From NCBI GenBank assembly GCA_963971405.1, contig OZ020487.1:20135371-20199370 (forward strand): 64,000 bases of DNA, written 5' to 3'. This document shows, piece by piece, positions 25,486 to 37,684 of the stretch (position 1 is the stretch's first letter; every line of letters begins with the position of its first letter). The stretch is from Psococerastis gibbosa. Its lineage: Eukaryota > Arthropoda > Insecta > Psocodea > Psocidae. The notes below the pieces were generated by a model. The model did no database searches, had not been told where the DNA came from, and saw only the letters and a list, made by a program, of their open reading frames with translations. The position numbers and the translations under genes are program-made.

Positions 25486-27910
25486 ATGTCAAGTACAATA
25501 CATTGAGCCAAAATAAGCAAAATTAAGACACCTATTTCTTTTAAAAACCTTTAAAAAAATAAAATAAGTAAATAGCTATTTTTCTGATTCCTGTCGAACG
25601 AATTTTTTTTAGCTACATTTACACCGATGAACACGCAGGAGCAATTGCTCAATGTTAAGTACAATACAATGAGCCAAAATAAGCCAAATTAAGACACCCG
25701 TGTCATATCAAGACCTTTAAAAAAAATAAAATATCTATTTAGCTATTTTTCGTATTCTTGTCGAATGAATTTTTTGTAGCTACATTTACACCGATGAACA
25801 CGCAGGAGCAAGTGGTCAATGTTAAGTACAATACAATGAGCCTAAATAAGCAAAATTAAGACACCCTAATCATATCAAGACCTTTAAAAAAAATAATATA
25901 AGTAATTAGCTATTTTTCTTATTCTTGTCGAATGAATTTTTTTTAGCTACATTTACACCGATAAACACGCAGGAACAATTGCTCAATGTTAAGTAAAATA
26001 CAATGAGCCAAAATAAGCAAAATTAAGACACCTATATCATTTCAAAACCTTTAAAAAAAATAAAATAAGTAAATAGCTATTTTTCTTATTCTTGTCGAAT
26101 GAATTTTTTTTAGCTACATTTACACCGATGAACACGCAGGAGCAATTGCTCAATGTTAAGTACAATACAATGAGCCAAAATAAGCAAAATTAAGACACTC
26201 ATATCATATCAAGACCTTTAAAAAAAAAAATAAGTATATAGCTATTTTTCGTATTCTTGTCGAATGAATTTTTTGTAGCTACATTTACTCCGATGAACAC
26301 GCTGGAGCAATTGCCTAATGTTAGATACAGTACAGTGAGCCAAAATAAGCAATATTAAGACACCCATATCTTTTCAAGACCTTTAAAAAAAATTAAATAA
26401 GTAAATAGCTATTTTTCTTATTCTTGTCGAATGAATTTTTTTTAGCTACATTTACACCGACGAACACGCAGGAACAATTGCTCAATGTTAAGTACAATGC
26501 ATTGAACCAAAATAAGCAAAATTAAGGCACCTATATCTTTTTAAAACCTTTAAAAAAATAAAATAAGTAAATAGCTATTTTTCTTATTCTTGTCGAATGA
26601 ACTTTTTTTTAGCAACATTTAAACCGATGAACACGCAGGAGCAATTGTTTAATATCAAGTACGATACAATGAGCCAAAATAAGCAAAATTAAGACACCTA
26701 TATCTTTTTAAAACCTTTAAAAAAATAAAATAAGTAAATAGCTATTTTTCTTATTCTTGTCGAATGAATTTTTTTTAGCTACATTTACACCGACGAACAC
26801 GCAGGAGCAATTTCTCAATGTTAATTACAATACAATGAGCCAAAATAAGCCAAATTAAGACACCCGTGTCATATCAACACCTTTAAAAAAAATAAAATAA
26901 GTATATAGCTAATTTTCTTATTCTTGTCGAATGAATTTTTTTTAGCTACATTTACACCGATGAACACGCAGGAGCAATTGCTCAATGTTAAGTACAATAC
27001 AATGAGCCAAAATAAGCAAAATTTAGACACCCTTATCATATCAAGACCTTTAAAAAAAATAATATAATTAAATAGCTATTTTTTTTATTCTTGTCGAATG
27101 AATTTTTTTTAGCAACATTTAAACCGATGAACACGCAGGAGCAATTGCTCAATGTCAGGTACAATACAATGAGCCAAAATAAGCAAAATTAAGACACCTA
27201 TATCTTTTTAAAACCTTTAAAAAAATAAAATAAGTAAATAGCTATTTTTCTTATTCTTGTCGAATGAATTTTTCTAGCTACATTTACACCGATGAACACG
27301 CAGGAGCAATTGCTCAATGTTAATTACAATACAATGAGCCACAATAAGCCAAATTAAGACACCCGTTTCATATCAAGACCTTTAAAAAAAATAAAATAAG
27401 TATATAGCTATTTTTCGTATTCTTGTCGAATGAATTTTTTGTAGCTACATTTACACCGATGAACACGCAGGAGCAAGTGATCAATGTTAAGTACAATACA
27501 GTGAGCCTAAATAAGCAAAATTAAGACACCTATATCTTTTAAGGACCCTTAAAAAAAATAAAATAAGTAAATAGCTATTTTTCGTATTCTTGCCGTATGA
27601 ATTTTTTTAAGCTACATTTACACCGACGAACACGCAGGAGCAATTGCTCAATATTAAATACAATACATTGAGCCAAAATAAGCAAAATTAAGACGCCTAT
27701 ATCTTTAAAAGACCTTTAAAAAAAAAAAAGAAGTATATAGCTATTTTTCTTATTCTTGTCGAATGAATTTTTTTTAGCTACATTTACACCGATCAACACG
27801 CAGGAACAATTGCTCAATGTTAAGTACAATACATTGAGCCAAAATAAGCAAAATTAAGGCACCTATATCTTTTTAAAACCTTTAAAAAAAATAAAATAAG
27901 TAAATAGCTA
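25486..27910 (+). repeat. Domain B 13-mer-like HOR, copy 3 with one extra monomer
   Basis: This block follows the same monomer order as 18,650-20,900: CTATTTCTTTT, CTGATTCCTGTCGAACG, AAATATCTATTT, AAGTGGTCAATG, CCTAATCATATC, TTTACTCCGATG, AATTGTTTAATATC, CACAATAAGCC, AAGGACCC and GAAGTATATAGC. Between the AAGTAAAATAC monomer and the TCATATCATATC monomer it has an additional monomer (about 26,020-26,186, with CTATATCATTTCAAAACC) that is absent in copies 1 and 2. Copy 3 lies about 4.67 kb beyond copy 2, separated by the bridge. Confidence 0.75.
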
Positions 27911-28230
27911 TTTTTCTTATTCTTGTCAAATGAATTTTTTTTAGCAACATTTAAACTGATGAACACGCAGGAGCAATTTTTTAATATCAAGTACGATACA
28001 TTGAGCCAAAATAAGCAAAATTTAGACACCCTTATCATATCAAGACCTTAAAAAAAATAATATAAGTAAATAGCTATTTTTTTTATTCTTGTCGAATGAA
28101 TTTTTTTTAGCAACATTTAAACCGATGAACACGCAGGAGCAATTGCTCAATGTCAGGTACAATACAATGAGCCAAAATAAGCAAAATTAAGACACCTATA
28201 TCTTTTTAAAACCTTTAAAAAAATAAAATA

Positions 28231-30725
28231 CGTAAATAGCTATTTTTCTTATTCTTGTCGAATGAATTTTTTTTAGCTACATTTACACCGATGAACACGC
28301 TGGAGCAATTGCTCAATGTTAATTACAATACAATGAGCCACAATAAGCCAAATTAAGACACCCGTGTCATATCAAGACCTTTAAAAAAAATAAAATAAGT
28401 ATATAGCAATTTTTCGTATTCTTGTCGAATGAATTTTTTGTAGCTACATTTACACCGATGAACACGCAGGAGCAAGTGGTCAATGTTAAGTACAATGCAT
28501 TGAGCCAAAATAAGCAAAATTAAGGCACCTATATCTTTTTAAAGCCTTTAAAAAAATAAAATAAGTAAATAGCTATTTTTCTTATTCTTGTCGAATGAAC
28601 GTTTTTTAGCAACATTTAAACCGATGAACACGCAGGAGCAATTGTTTAATATCAAGTACAATACAATGAGCCAAAATAAGCAAAATTAAGACACCTATAT
28701 CTTTTTAAAACCTTTAAAAAAATAAAATAAGTAAATAGCTATTTTTCTTATTCTTGTCGAATGAATTTTTTTTAGCTACATTTACACCAATGAACACGCA
28801 GGAGCAATTTCTCAATGTTAGTTACAATACAATGAGCCAAAATAAGCCAAATTAAGACACCCGTGTCATATCAACACCTTTAAAAAAAATAAAATAAGTA
28901 TATAGCTAATTTTCTTATTCTTGTCGAATGAATTTTTTTTAGCTACATTTACACCGATGAACACGCAGGAGCAATTGCTCAATGTTAAGTACAATACATT
29001 GAGCCAAAATAAGCAAAATTTAGACACCCTTATCATATCAAGACCTTTAAAAAAAATAATATAAGTAAATAGCTATTTTTTTTATTCTTGTCGAATGAAT
29101 TTTTTTTAGCAACATTTAAACCGATGAACACGCAGGAGCAATTGCTCAATGTCAGGTACAATTTAATGAGCCAAAATAAGCAAAATTAAGACACCTATAT
29201 CTTTTTAAAACCTTTAAAAAAATAAAATAAGTAAATAGCTATTTTTCTTATTCTTGTCGAATGAATTTTTTTAGCTACATTTACACCGATGAACACGCAG
29301 GAGCAATTGCTCAATGTTAATTACAATACAATGAGCCACAATAAGCCAAATTAAGACACCCGTTTCATATCAAGACCTTTAAAAAAAATAAAATAAGTAT
29401 ATAGCTATTTTTCGTATTCTTGTCGAATGAATTTTTTGTAGCTACATTTACACCGATTTACACGCAGGAGCAAGTGATCAATGTTAAGTACAATACAGTG
29501 AGCCTAAATAAGCAAAATTAAGACACCTATATCTTTTTAGGACCCTTAAAAAAAATAAAATAAGTAAATAGCTATTTTTCGTATTCTTGCCGTATGAATT
29601 TTTTTAAGCTACATTTACACCGACGAACACGCAGGAGCAATTGCTCAATATTAAATACAATACATTGAGCCAAAATAAGCAAAATTAAGACACCTATATC
29701 TTTAAAAGACCTTTAAAAAAAAAAAGAAGTATATAGCTATTTTTCTTATTCTTGTCGAATGAATTTTTTTTAGCTACATTTACACCGATGAACACGCAGG
29801 AACAATTGCTCAATGTTAAGTACAATACATTGAGCCAAAATAAGCAAAATTAAGGCACCTATATCTTTTTAAAACCTTTAAAAAAAATAAAATAAGTAAA
29901 TAGCTATTTTTCTTATTCTTGTCAAATGAATTTTTTTTAGCAACATTTAAACCGAGGAACACGCAGGAGCAATTTTTTAATATCAAGTACGATACATTGA
30001 GCCAAAATAAGCAAAATTTAGACACCCTTATCATATCAAGACCATAAAAAAAATAATATAAGTAAATAGCGTTTTTTTTATTCTTGTCGAATGAATTTTT
30101 TTTAGCAACATTTAAACCGATGAACACGCAGGAGCAATTGCTCAATGTCAGGTACCATACAATGAGCCAAAATAAGCAAAATTAAGACACCTATATCTTT
30201 TTAAAACCTTTAAAAAAATAAAATAAGTAAATAGCTATTTTTCTTATTCTTGTCGAATGAATTTTTTTAGCTACATTTACACCGATGAACACGCAGGAGC
30301 AATTGCTCAATGTTAATTACAATACAATGAGCCACAATAAGCCAAATTAAGACACCCGTTTCATATCAAGACCTTTAAAAAAAATAAAATAAGTATATAG
30401 CTATTTTTCGTATTCTTGTCGAATGAATTTTTTGTAGCTACATTTACACCGATTAACACGCAGGAGCAAGTGATCAATGTTACGTACAATACAGTGAGCC
30501 TAAATAAGCAAAATTAAGACACCTATATCTTTTTAGGACCTTTAAAAAAAATAAAATAAGTAAATAGCTATTTTTCTTATTCTTGTCGAATGAATTTTTT
30601 TTAGCTACATTTACACCGATGAACACGCAGGAGCAATTGCCTAATGTTAAATACAGTACAGTGAGACAAAATAAGCAATATTAAGACACCCATATCTTTT
30701 CAAGACCTTTAAAAAAAATAAAATA
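28231..30725 (+). repeat. Domain B 15-monomer HOR, copy 1 (2,495 bp)
   Basis: The rare AAAATACGTAAATAGC monomer is at 28,231 and again at 30,726. The rare ACACCAATGAACACG variant is at 28,786 and 31,281. Both give offsets of 2,495 bp, about 15 monomers. Between them the order includes CACGCTGGAG with CACAATAAGCC, ATATAGCAATTTTTCG, AAGTGGTCAATG, AATTGTTTAATATC, TCAGGTAC and TTTTTAGGACC. It appears to derive from the 13-mer unit, because most of its monomer types are shared. The segment 27,3xx-28,210 also recurs about 1,996 bp later, so a 12-monomer shift overlaps this unit. Confidence 0.72.
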
Positions 30726-33220
30726 CGTAAATAGCTATTTTTCTTATTCTTGTCGAATGAATTTTTTTTAGCTACATTTACACCGATGAACACGCTGGAG
30801 CAATTGCTCAATGTTAATTACAATACAATGAGCCACAATAAGCCAAATTAAGACACCCGTGTCATATCAAGACCTTTAAAAAAAATAAAATAAGTATATA
30901 GCAATTTTTCGTATTCTTGTCGAATGAATTTTTTGTAGCTACATTTACACCGATGAACACGCAGGAGCAAGTGGTCAATGTTAAGTACAATACATTGAGC
31001 CAAAATAAGCAAAATTAAGGCACCTATATCTTTTTAAAGCCTTTAAAAAAATAAAATAAGTAAATAGCTATTTTTCTTATTCTTGTCGAATGAACTTTTT
31101 TTAGCAACATTTAAACCGATGAACACGCAGGAGCAATTGTTTAATATCAAGTACGATACAATGAGCCAAAATAAGCAAAATTAAGACACCTATATCTTTT
31201 TAAAACCTTTAAAAAAATAAAATAAGTAAATAGCTATTTTTCTTATTCTTGTCGAATGAATTTTTTTTAGCTAAATTTACACCAATGAACACGCAGGAGC
31301 AATTTCTCAATGTTAATTACAATACAATGAGCCAAAATAAGCCAAATTAAGACACCCGTGTCATATCAACCCCTTTAAAAAAAATAAAATAAGTATATAG
31401 CTAATTTTCTTATTCTTGTCGAATGAATTTTTTTTAGCTACATTTACACCGATGAACACGCAGGAGCAATTGCCCAATGTTAACTACAATACATTGAGCC
31501 AAAATAAGCAAAATTTAGACACCCTTATCATATCAAGACCTTTAAAAAAAATAATATAAGTAAATAGCTATTTTTTTTATTCTTGTCGAATGAATTTTTT
31601 TTAGCAACATTTAAACCGATGAACACGCAGGAGCAATTGCTCAATGTCAGGTACAATACAATGAGCCAAAATAAGCAAAATTAAGACACCTATATCTTTT
31701 TAAAACCTTTAAAAAAATAAAATAAGTAAATAGCTATTTTTCTTATTCTTGTCGAATGAATTTTTTTAGCTACATTTACACCGATGAACACGCAGGAGCA
31801 ATTGCTCAATGTTAATTACAATACAATGAGCCACAATAAGCCAAATTAAGACACCCGTTTCATATCAAGACCTTTAAAAAAAATAAAATAAGTATATAGC
31901 TATTTTTCGTATTCTTGTCGAATGAATTTTTTGTAGCTACATTTACACCGATTTACACGCAGGAGCAAGTGATCAATGTTAAGTACAATACAGTGAGCCT
32001 AAATAAGCAAAATTAAGACACCTATATCTTTTTAGGACCTTTAAAAAAAATAAAATAAGTAAATAGCTATTTTTCTTATTCTTGTCGAATGAATTTTTTT
32101 TAGCTACATTTACACCGATGAACACGCAGGAGCAATTGCCTAATGTTAGATACAGTACAGTGAGACAAAATAAGCAATATTAAGACACCCATTTCTTTTC
32201 AAGACCTTTAAAAAAAATAAAATAAGTAAATAGCTATTTTTCGTATTCTTGCCGTATGAATTTTTTTAAGCTACATTTACACCGACGAACACGCAGGAGC
32301 AATTGCTCAATATTAAATACAATACATTGAGCCAAAATAAGCAAAATTAAGACACCTATATCTTTAAAAGACCTTTAAAAAAAAAAAAGAAGTATATAGC
32401 TATTTTTCTTATTCTTGTCGAATGAATTTTTTTTAGCTACATTTACACCGATGAACATGCCGGAACAATTGCTCAATGTTAAGTACAATACATTGAGCCA
32501 AAATAAGCAAAATTAAGGCACCTATATCTTTCTAAAACCTTTAAAAAAAATAAAATAAGTAAATAGCTATTTTTCTTATTCTTGTCGAATGAATTTTTTT
32601 TAGCAACATTTAAACCGATGAACACGCAAAAACAATTGCTCAGTGTTAAGTACGATACAATGAGCCAAAATAAGCAAAATTAAGACACCTATATCTTTTT
32701 AAAACCTTAAAAAAAATAAAATAAGTAAATAGCTATTTTTCTTATTCTTGTCGAATGAATTTTTTTTAGCTACATTTACACCGATGAACACGCAGGAGCA
32801 ATTGCTCAATGTTAAGTACAATACACTGAGCCAAAATAAGCAAAATTTAGACACCTGTATCTTTTTAAAACCTTTAGAAAAATAAAATTAGTAAATAGCT
32901 ATTTTTCTTATTCTTGTCGAATGAATTTTTTTTAGCTACATTTACACCGATGAACACGCAGGAGCAATTGCTCAATGTTAATTACAATACAGTGAGCCAA
33001 AATAAGCCAAATTAAGACACCCGTGTCATATCAAGACCTTTAAAAAAAATAAAATAAGTATATAGCTAATTTTCTTATTCTTGTCGAATGAATTTTTTTT
33101 AGCTACATTTACACCGATGAACACGCAGGAGCAATTGCCCAATGTTAAGTACAATACACTGAGCCAAAATAAGCAAAATTTAGACACCCTTATCATATCA
33201 AGACCTTAAAAAAAATAATA
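30726..33220 (+). repeat. Domain B 15-monomer HOR, copy 2
   Basis: This is the second copy of the 15-monomer unit, recognised by ATACGTAAATAGC at 30,726, ATATAGCAATTTTTCG near 30,895 and ACACCAATG at 31,281. A GAGACAAAATAAGCAATATTAAG monomer occurs near 30,660 and again near 32,160, an offset of about 9 monomers. The unit therefore also contains an internal shift and is not a clean copy. Its right edge is approximate. Confidence 0.65.
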
Positions 33221-34272
33221 TAAGTAAATAGCTATTTTTTTTATTCTTGTCGAATGAATTTTTATTAGCAACATTTAAACCGATGAACACGCAGGAGCAA
33301 TTGCTCAATGTCAGGTACAATACAATGAGCCAAAATAAGCAAAATTAAGACACCTATATCTTTTTAAAACCTTTAAAAAAATAAAATACGTAAATAGCTA
33401 TTTTTCTTATTCTTGTCGAATGAATTTTTTTTAGCTACATTTACACCGATGAACACGCAGGAGCAAGTGGTCAATGTTAAGTACAATACATTGAGCCAAA
33501 ATAAGCAAAATTAAGGCACCTATATCTTTTTAAAACCTTTAAAAAAATAAAATAAGTAAATAGCTATTTTTCTTATTCATGTCGAATGAACTTTTTTTAG
33601 CAACATTTAAACCGGTGAACACGCAGGAGCAATTGTTTAATATCAAGTACAATACAATGAGCCAAAATAAGCAAAATTAAGACACCTATATCTTTTTAAA
33701 ACTTTTAAAAAAATAAAATAAGTAAATAGCTATTTTTCTTATTCTTGTCGAATGAATTTTTTTTAGCTACATTTACACCAATGAACACGCAGGAGCAATT
33801 TCTCAATGTTAGTTACAATACAATGAGCCAAAATAAGCCAAATTAAGACACCCGTGTCATATCAACACCTTTAAAAAAAATAAAATAAGTATATAGCTAA
33901 TTTTCTTATTCTTGTCGAATGAATTTTTTTTAGCTACATTTACACCGATGAACACGCAGGAGCAATTGCTCAATGTTAAGTACAATACATTGAGCCAAAA
34001 TAAGCAAAATTTAGACACCCTTATCATATCAAGACCTTTAAAAAAAATAATATAAGTAAATAGCTATTTTTTTTATTCTTGTCGAATGAATTTTTTTTAG
34101 CAACATTTAAACCGATGAACACGCAGGAGCAATTGCTCAATGTCAGGTACAATACAATGAGCCAAAATAAGCAAAATTAAGACACCTATATCTTTTTAAA
34201 ACCTTTAAAAAAATAAAATAAGTAAATAGCTATTTTTCTTATTCTTGTCGAATGAATTTTTTTAGCTACATT
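33221..34272 (+). repeat. Domain B tail: truncated 15-mer copy 3
   Basis: ATACGTAAATAGC recurs at 33,389, 16 monomers after the previous copy, and ACACCAATG at 33,777, 15 monomers after its partner. The monomer carrying CACGCTGGAG and ATATAGCAATTTTT is missing here. The copy runs through TCAATGTTAGTTAC, CTTATC and TCAGGTAC monomers and stops at the incomplete monomer at the B/C boundary. Confidence 0.65.
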
Positions 34273-34354
34273 TATAAGCAAAATTAAGACACCTATATCT
34301 TTTTAAGACCTTTAAAAAAAAATTAACTAAATTGCTATTTTTCTTATTCTTGTC
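34249..34354 (+). repeat. Truncated monomer at the domain B/C boundary
   Basis: The anchor spacing falls to 105 bp (34,249 to 34,354). AGCTACATTTA is followed at once by TAAGCAAAATTAAG, so about 60 bp are missing: the CACCGATG segment, the GAGCAATTGCTC palindrome and the ACAATACAATGAGCC segment. To the left the monomers are domain B types. To the right they become domain C types, starting with TTAACTAAATTGC, TTGTCTTGTGAATTTTTAGTAGC and ACACGGATG. This is one of only two kinds of out-of-register joint in the window and has no more than a base or so of visible homology. Confidence 0.85.
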
Positions 34355-36360
34355 TTGTGAATTTTTAGTAGCTACATTTACACGGATGAACACGCAGGAG
34401 CATTTGCCCAATGTTAGGTACAGTACAATGAGCCAAAATAAGCAAAATTAGGACACCTATATCTTATTAAGACCTTAAAAAAAAGAAAATAACTAAATAG
34501 CTATTTTTCCGATTCCTGTCGAATGAATTTTTAGTAGCTACATTTACACGGATGAACACGCAGGAGCATTTGCTCAATGTTAGGTACATTACAATGAGCC
34601 AAAATTAGCAAAATTAGGACACCTATATCTTTTAAAGACCTTTAAAAAAATAAAATAAGTAAATAGCTATTTTTCTGATTCCTGTCGAATGAATTTTTTT
34701 TTAGCTACATTTACACCGATGAACACGCAGAAGCAACTGCTTAATGTTGAGTACTATACAATGAGCCAAAATAAGCAAAATTAAGACACCCATATCATTT
34801 CAAGACCTTTAAAAAAAAAAATAAGTAAATAGCTATTTTTCTTATTCTTGTCGAATGAATTTTTTTTAGCTACAATTACACCGATGAACACGCAGAAGCA
34901 ATTGGTCAATGTTAAGTACAATACATTGAGCCTAAATAACCGAAATTAAGACACCTATAGCTTTTTAAGACCTTTAAAAAAAGAAAATAACGAAATAGCT
35001 ATTTTTCTTATTCTTGTCGAATGAATTTTTTGTAGCTAAATTTACACCGACGAACACGCACGAGCAATTGCTCAATGTTAGGTACAATACAGTGAGCCAA
35101 CATAAGCAAAATTAAGACACCTATATCTTTTTAAGACCTTTAAAAAAAAAATTAACTAAATTGCTATTTTTCTTATTCTTGTCTTGTGAATTTTTAGTAG
35201 CTACATTTACACGGATGAACACGCAGGAGCATTTGCCCAATGTTAGGTACAGTACAATGAGCCAAAATAAGCAAAATTAGAACACCTATATCTTTTGAAG
35301 ACCTTTTAAAAAATAAAATAAGTAAATAGCTATTTTTCTGATTCCTGTCGAATGAATTTTTTTTAGCTACATTTACACCGATCAACACGCAGAAGCAACT
35401 GCTCAATGTTAAGTACAATGCAATGAGCCGAAATAAGCCAAATTAAGACACCCATACCATATCAAAACCTTTAAAAAAAATAAAATAAGTATATAGCTAT
35501 TTTTGGTATTCTTGTCGAATGAATTTTTTTTAGCTACATTTACACCGATGAACACGCACAAGCACTTGCTCAATGTTAAGTACTATACATTGAGCCAAAA
35601 TAAGCAAAATTAAGACACCCATATCATTTCAAGACCTTTAAAAAAATAAAATAAGTAAATAGCTATTTTTCTGATTCCTGTCGAATGAATTTTTTTTAGC
35701 TACATTTACACCGATGAACACGCAGAAGCAACTGCTCAATGTTTAATACAATACAATGAGCCAAAATAAGCAAAATTAAGACACCTATATCTTTTAAAGA
35801 CCTTTAAAAAAATAAAATAAGTAAATAGCTAATTTTCTGATTCCTGTCGAATGAATTTTTTTTAGCTACATTTACACCTTTGAACACGCAAAAGCAACTG
35901 CTCAATGTTAAGAACAATACAATGAGCCAAAATAAGCAAAATTAAGACACCCATATCATTTCAAGACCTTTAAAAAAAAAAAATAAGTAAATAGCTATTT
36001 TTCTTATTCTTGTCGAATGAATTTTTTTTAGCTACAATTACACCGATGAACACGCAGGAGCAATTGCTTAATATTATGTACAATACAATGAGCCGAAGTA
36101 AGCAAAATATGACACCCATATCGTATCAAAACCTTTAAAAAAAATAAAATAAGTATATAGCTATTTTTGGTATTCTTGTCGAATGAATTTTTTTTAGCTA
36201 CATTTACACCGATGAACACGCAGAAGCAATTGGTCAATGTTAAGTACAATACATTGAGCCAAAATAAGAAAAATTAAGACACCCATATCATTTCAAGACC
36301 TTTAAAAAAAAAATAAGTAAATAGCTATTTTTCTTATTCTTGTCGAATGAATTTTTTTTA
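34273..36360 (+). repeat. Domain C entry block
   Basis: Domain C monomers are recognised by ACACGGATG, CTGATTCCTGTC, AAGCAACTGCTC, GAGCAATTGGTC, TTACACCTTTGAAC and TTTTTGGTATTC. From about 34,620 this stretch matches 56,630 onward at an offset of 22,010 bp, including the rare CTTAATGTTGAGTACTATAC monomer (34,740 and 56,750) and the CGCACAAGCACTTG monomer (35,558 and 57,568). The first two monomers after the boundary (TCTTATTAAGACC, TTCCGATTCC) lie outside that match. Confidence 0.75.
34355..34520 (+). repeat. TTGTCTTGTG monomer subtype (first of about nine)
   Basis: In this subtype the conserved TTGTCGAATGAATT is replaced by TTGTCTTGTGAATTTTTAG, which removes the ATTC-N5-GAAT dyad and shortens the T-tract to five. 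The substitution recurs near 35,184, 37,671, 41,489, 45,804, 51,004, 55,535, 57,195 and 60,344, always before ACACGGATGAACACGCAGGAGCATTTGCC. It occurs only in domain C and serves as a phase marker for its HOR. The preceding bases are either TTCTTGTC or TTCATGTC, giving two sub-subtypes. Confidence 0.75.
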
Positions 36361-37684
36361 GCTACATTTACACGGATGAACACGCAGGAGCATTTGCTCA
36401 ATGTTAGGTACATTACAATGAGCCAAAATTAGCAAAATTAGGACACCTATATCTTTTAAAGACCTTTAAAAAAATAAAATAAGTAAATAGCTATTTTTCT
36501 GATTCCTGTCGAATGAATTTTTTTTTAGCTACATTTACCCCGATGAACACGCAGAAGCAACTGCTCAATGTTGAGTACTATACAATGAGCCAAAATAAGC
36601 AAAATTAAGACACCCATATCATTTCAAGACCTTTAAAAAAAAAAATAAGTAAATAGCTATTTTTCTTATTCTTGTCGAATGAATTTTTTTTAGCTACAAT
36701 TACACCGATGAACACGCAGAAGCAATTGGTCAATGTTAAGTACAATACATTGAGCCTAAATAACCAAAATTACGACACCTATATCTTTTTAAGACCTTTA
36801 AAAAAAGAAAATAACGAAATAGCTATTTTTCTTATTCTTGTCGAATGAATTTTTTGTAGCTAAATTTACACCGACGAACACGCACGAGCAATTGCTCAAT
36901 GTTAGGTACAATACAGTGAGCCAACATAAGCAAAATTAAGACACCTATATCTTTTTAAGACCTTTAAAAAAAAAATTAACTAAATAGCTATTTTTCTTAT
37001 TCTTGTCGAATGAATTTTTAGTAGCTACATTTACACGGATGAACACGCAGGAGCATTTGCTCAATGTTAGGTACATTACAATGAGCCAAAATTAGCAAAA
37101 TTAGGACACCTATATCTTTTAAAGACCTTTAAAAAAATAAAATAAGTAAATAGCTATTTTTCTGATTCCTGTCGAATGAATTTTTTTTTAGCTACATTTA
37201 CACCGATGAACACGCAGAAGCAACTGCTCAATGTTGAGTACTATACAATGAGCCAAAATAAGCAAAATTAAGACACCCATATCATTTCAAGACCTTTAAA
37301 AAAAAAAATAAGTAAATAGCTATTTTTCTTATTCTTGTCGAATGAATTTTTTTTAGCTACAATTACACCGATGAACACGCAGAAGCAATTGGTCAATGTT
37401 AAGTACAATACATTGAGCCTAAATAACCAAAATTACGACACCTATATCTTTTTAAGACCTTTAAAAAAAGAAAATAACGAAATAGCTATTTTTCTTATTC
37501 TTGTCGAATGAATTTTTTGTAGCTAAATTTACACCGACGAACACGCACGAGCAATTGCTCAATGTTAGGTACAATACAGTGAGCCAACATAAGCAAAATT
37601 AAGACACCTATATCTTTTTAAGACCTTTAAAAAAAAAAATTAACTAAATTGCTATTTTTCTTATTCATGTCTTGTGAATTTTTA
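36361..37684 (+). repeat. 4-monomer tandem repeat, two copies (~663 bp each)
   Basis: Four monomers are repeated in tandem: ACACGGATG with AAAATTAGC, AAGCAACTGC with TTGAGTAC, GAGCCTAAATAACC with ATTACGACACC, and GACGAACACGCACGAG with CCAACATAAG. The ATTACGACACC marker falls at 36,771 and 37,434. The corresponding place in the second long block has three copies. Confidence 0.8.

Noticed and set aside
29816-30145. Minus-strand open frame of 109 codons spanning two monomers, and similar 69-74-codon frames at 11826, 23489, 27820, 35194, 36028, 39016, 58038 and 61858
   Set aside because: They are readings of the satellite itself. The reverse strand of a monomer happens to have one frame with few stops, and the 166-bp period shifts frame at each unit so the frames end quickly. 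They have low-complexity Lys/Asn/Phe/Leu content, no domain, and vary with each indel. No promoter or gene context supports them.
18930-34272. Possible transposon or foreign insertion at domain changes
   Set aside because: Both domain changes occur between monomers of the same satellite. No terminal repeats, coding remnants or non-satellite bases were found there.
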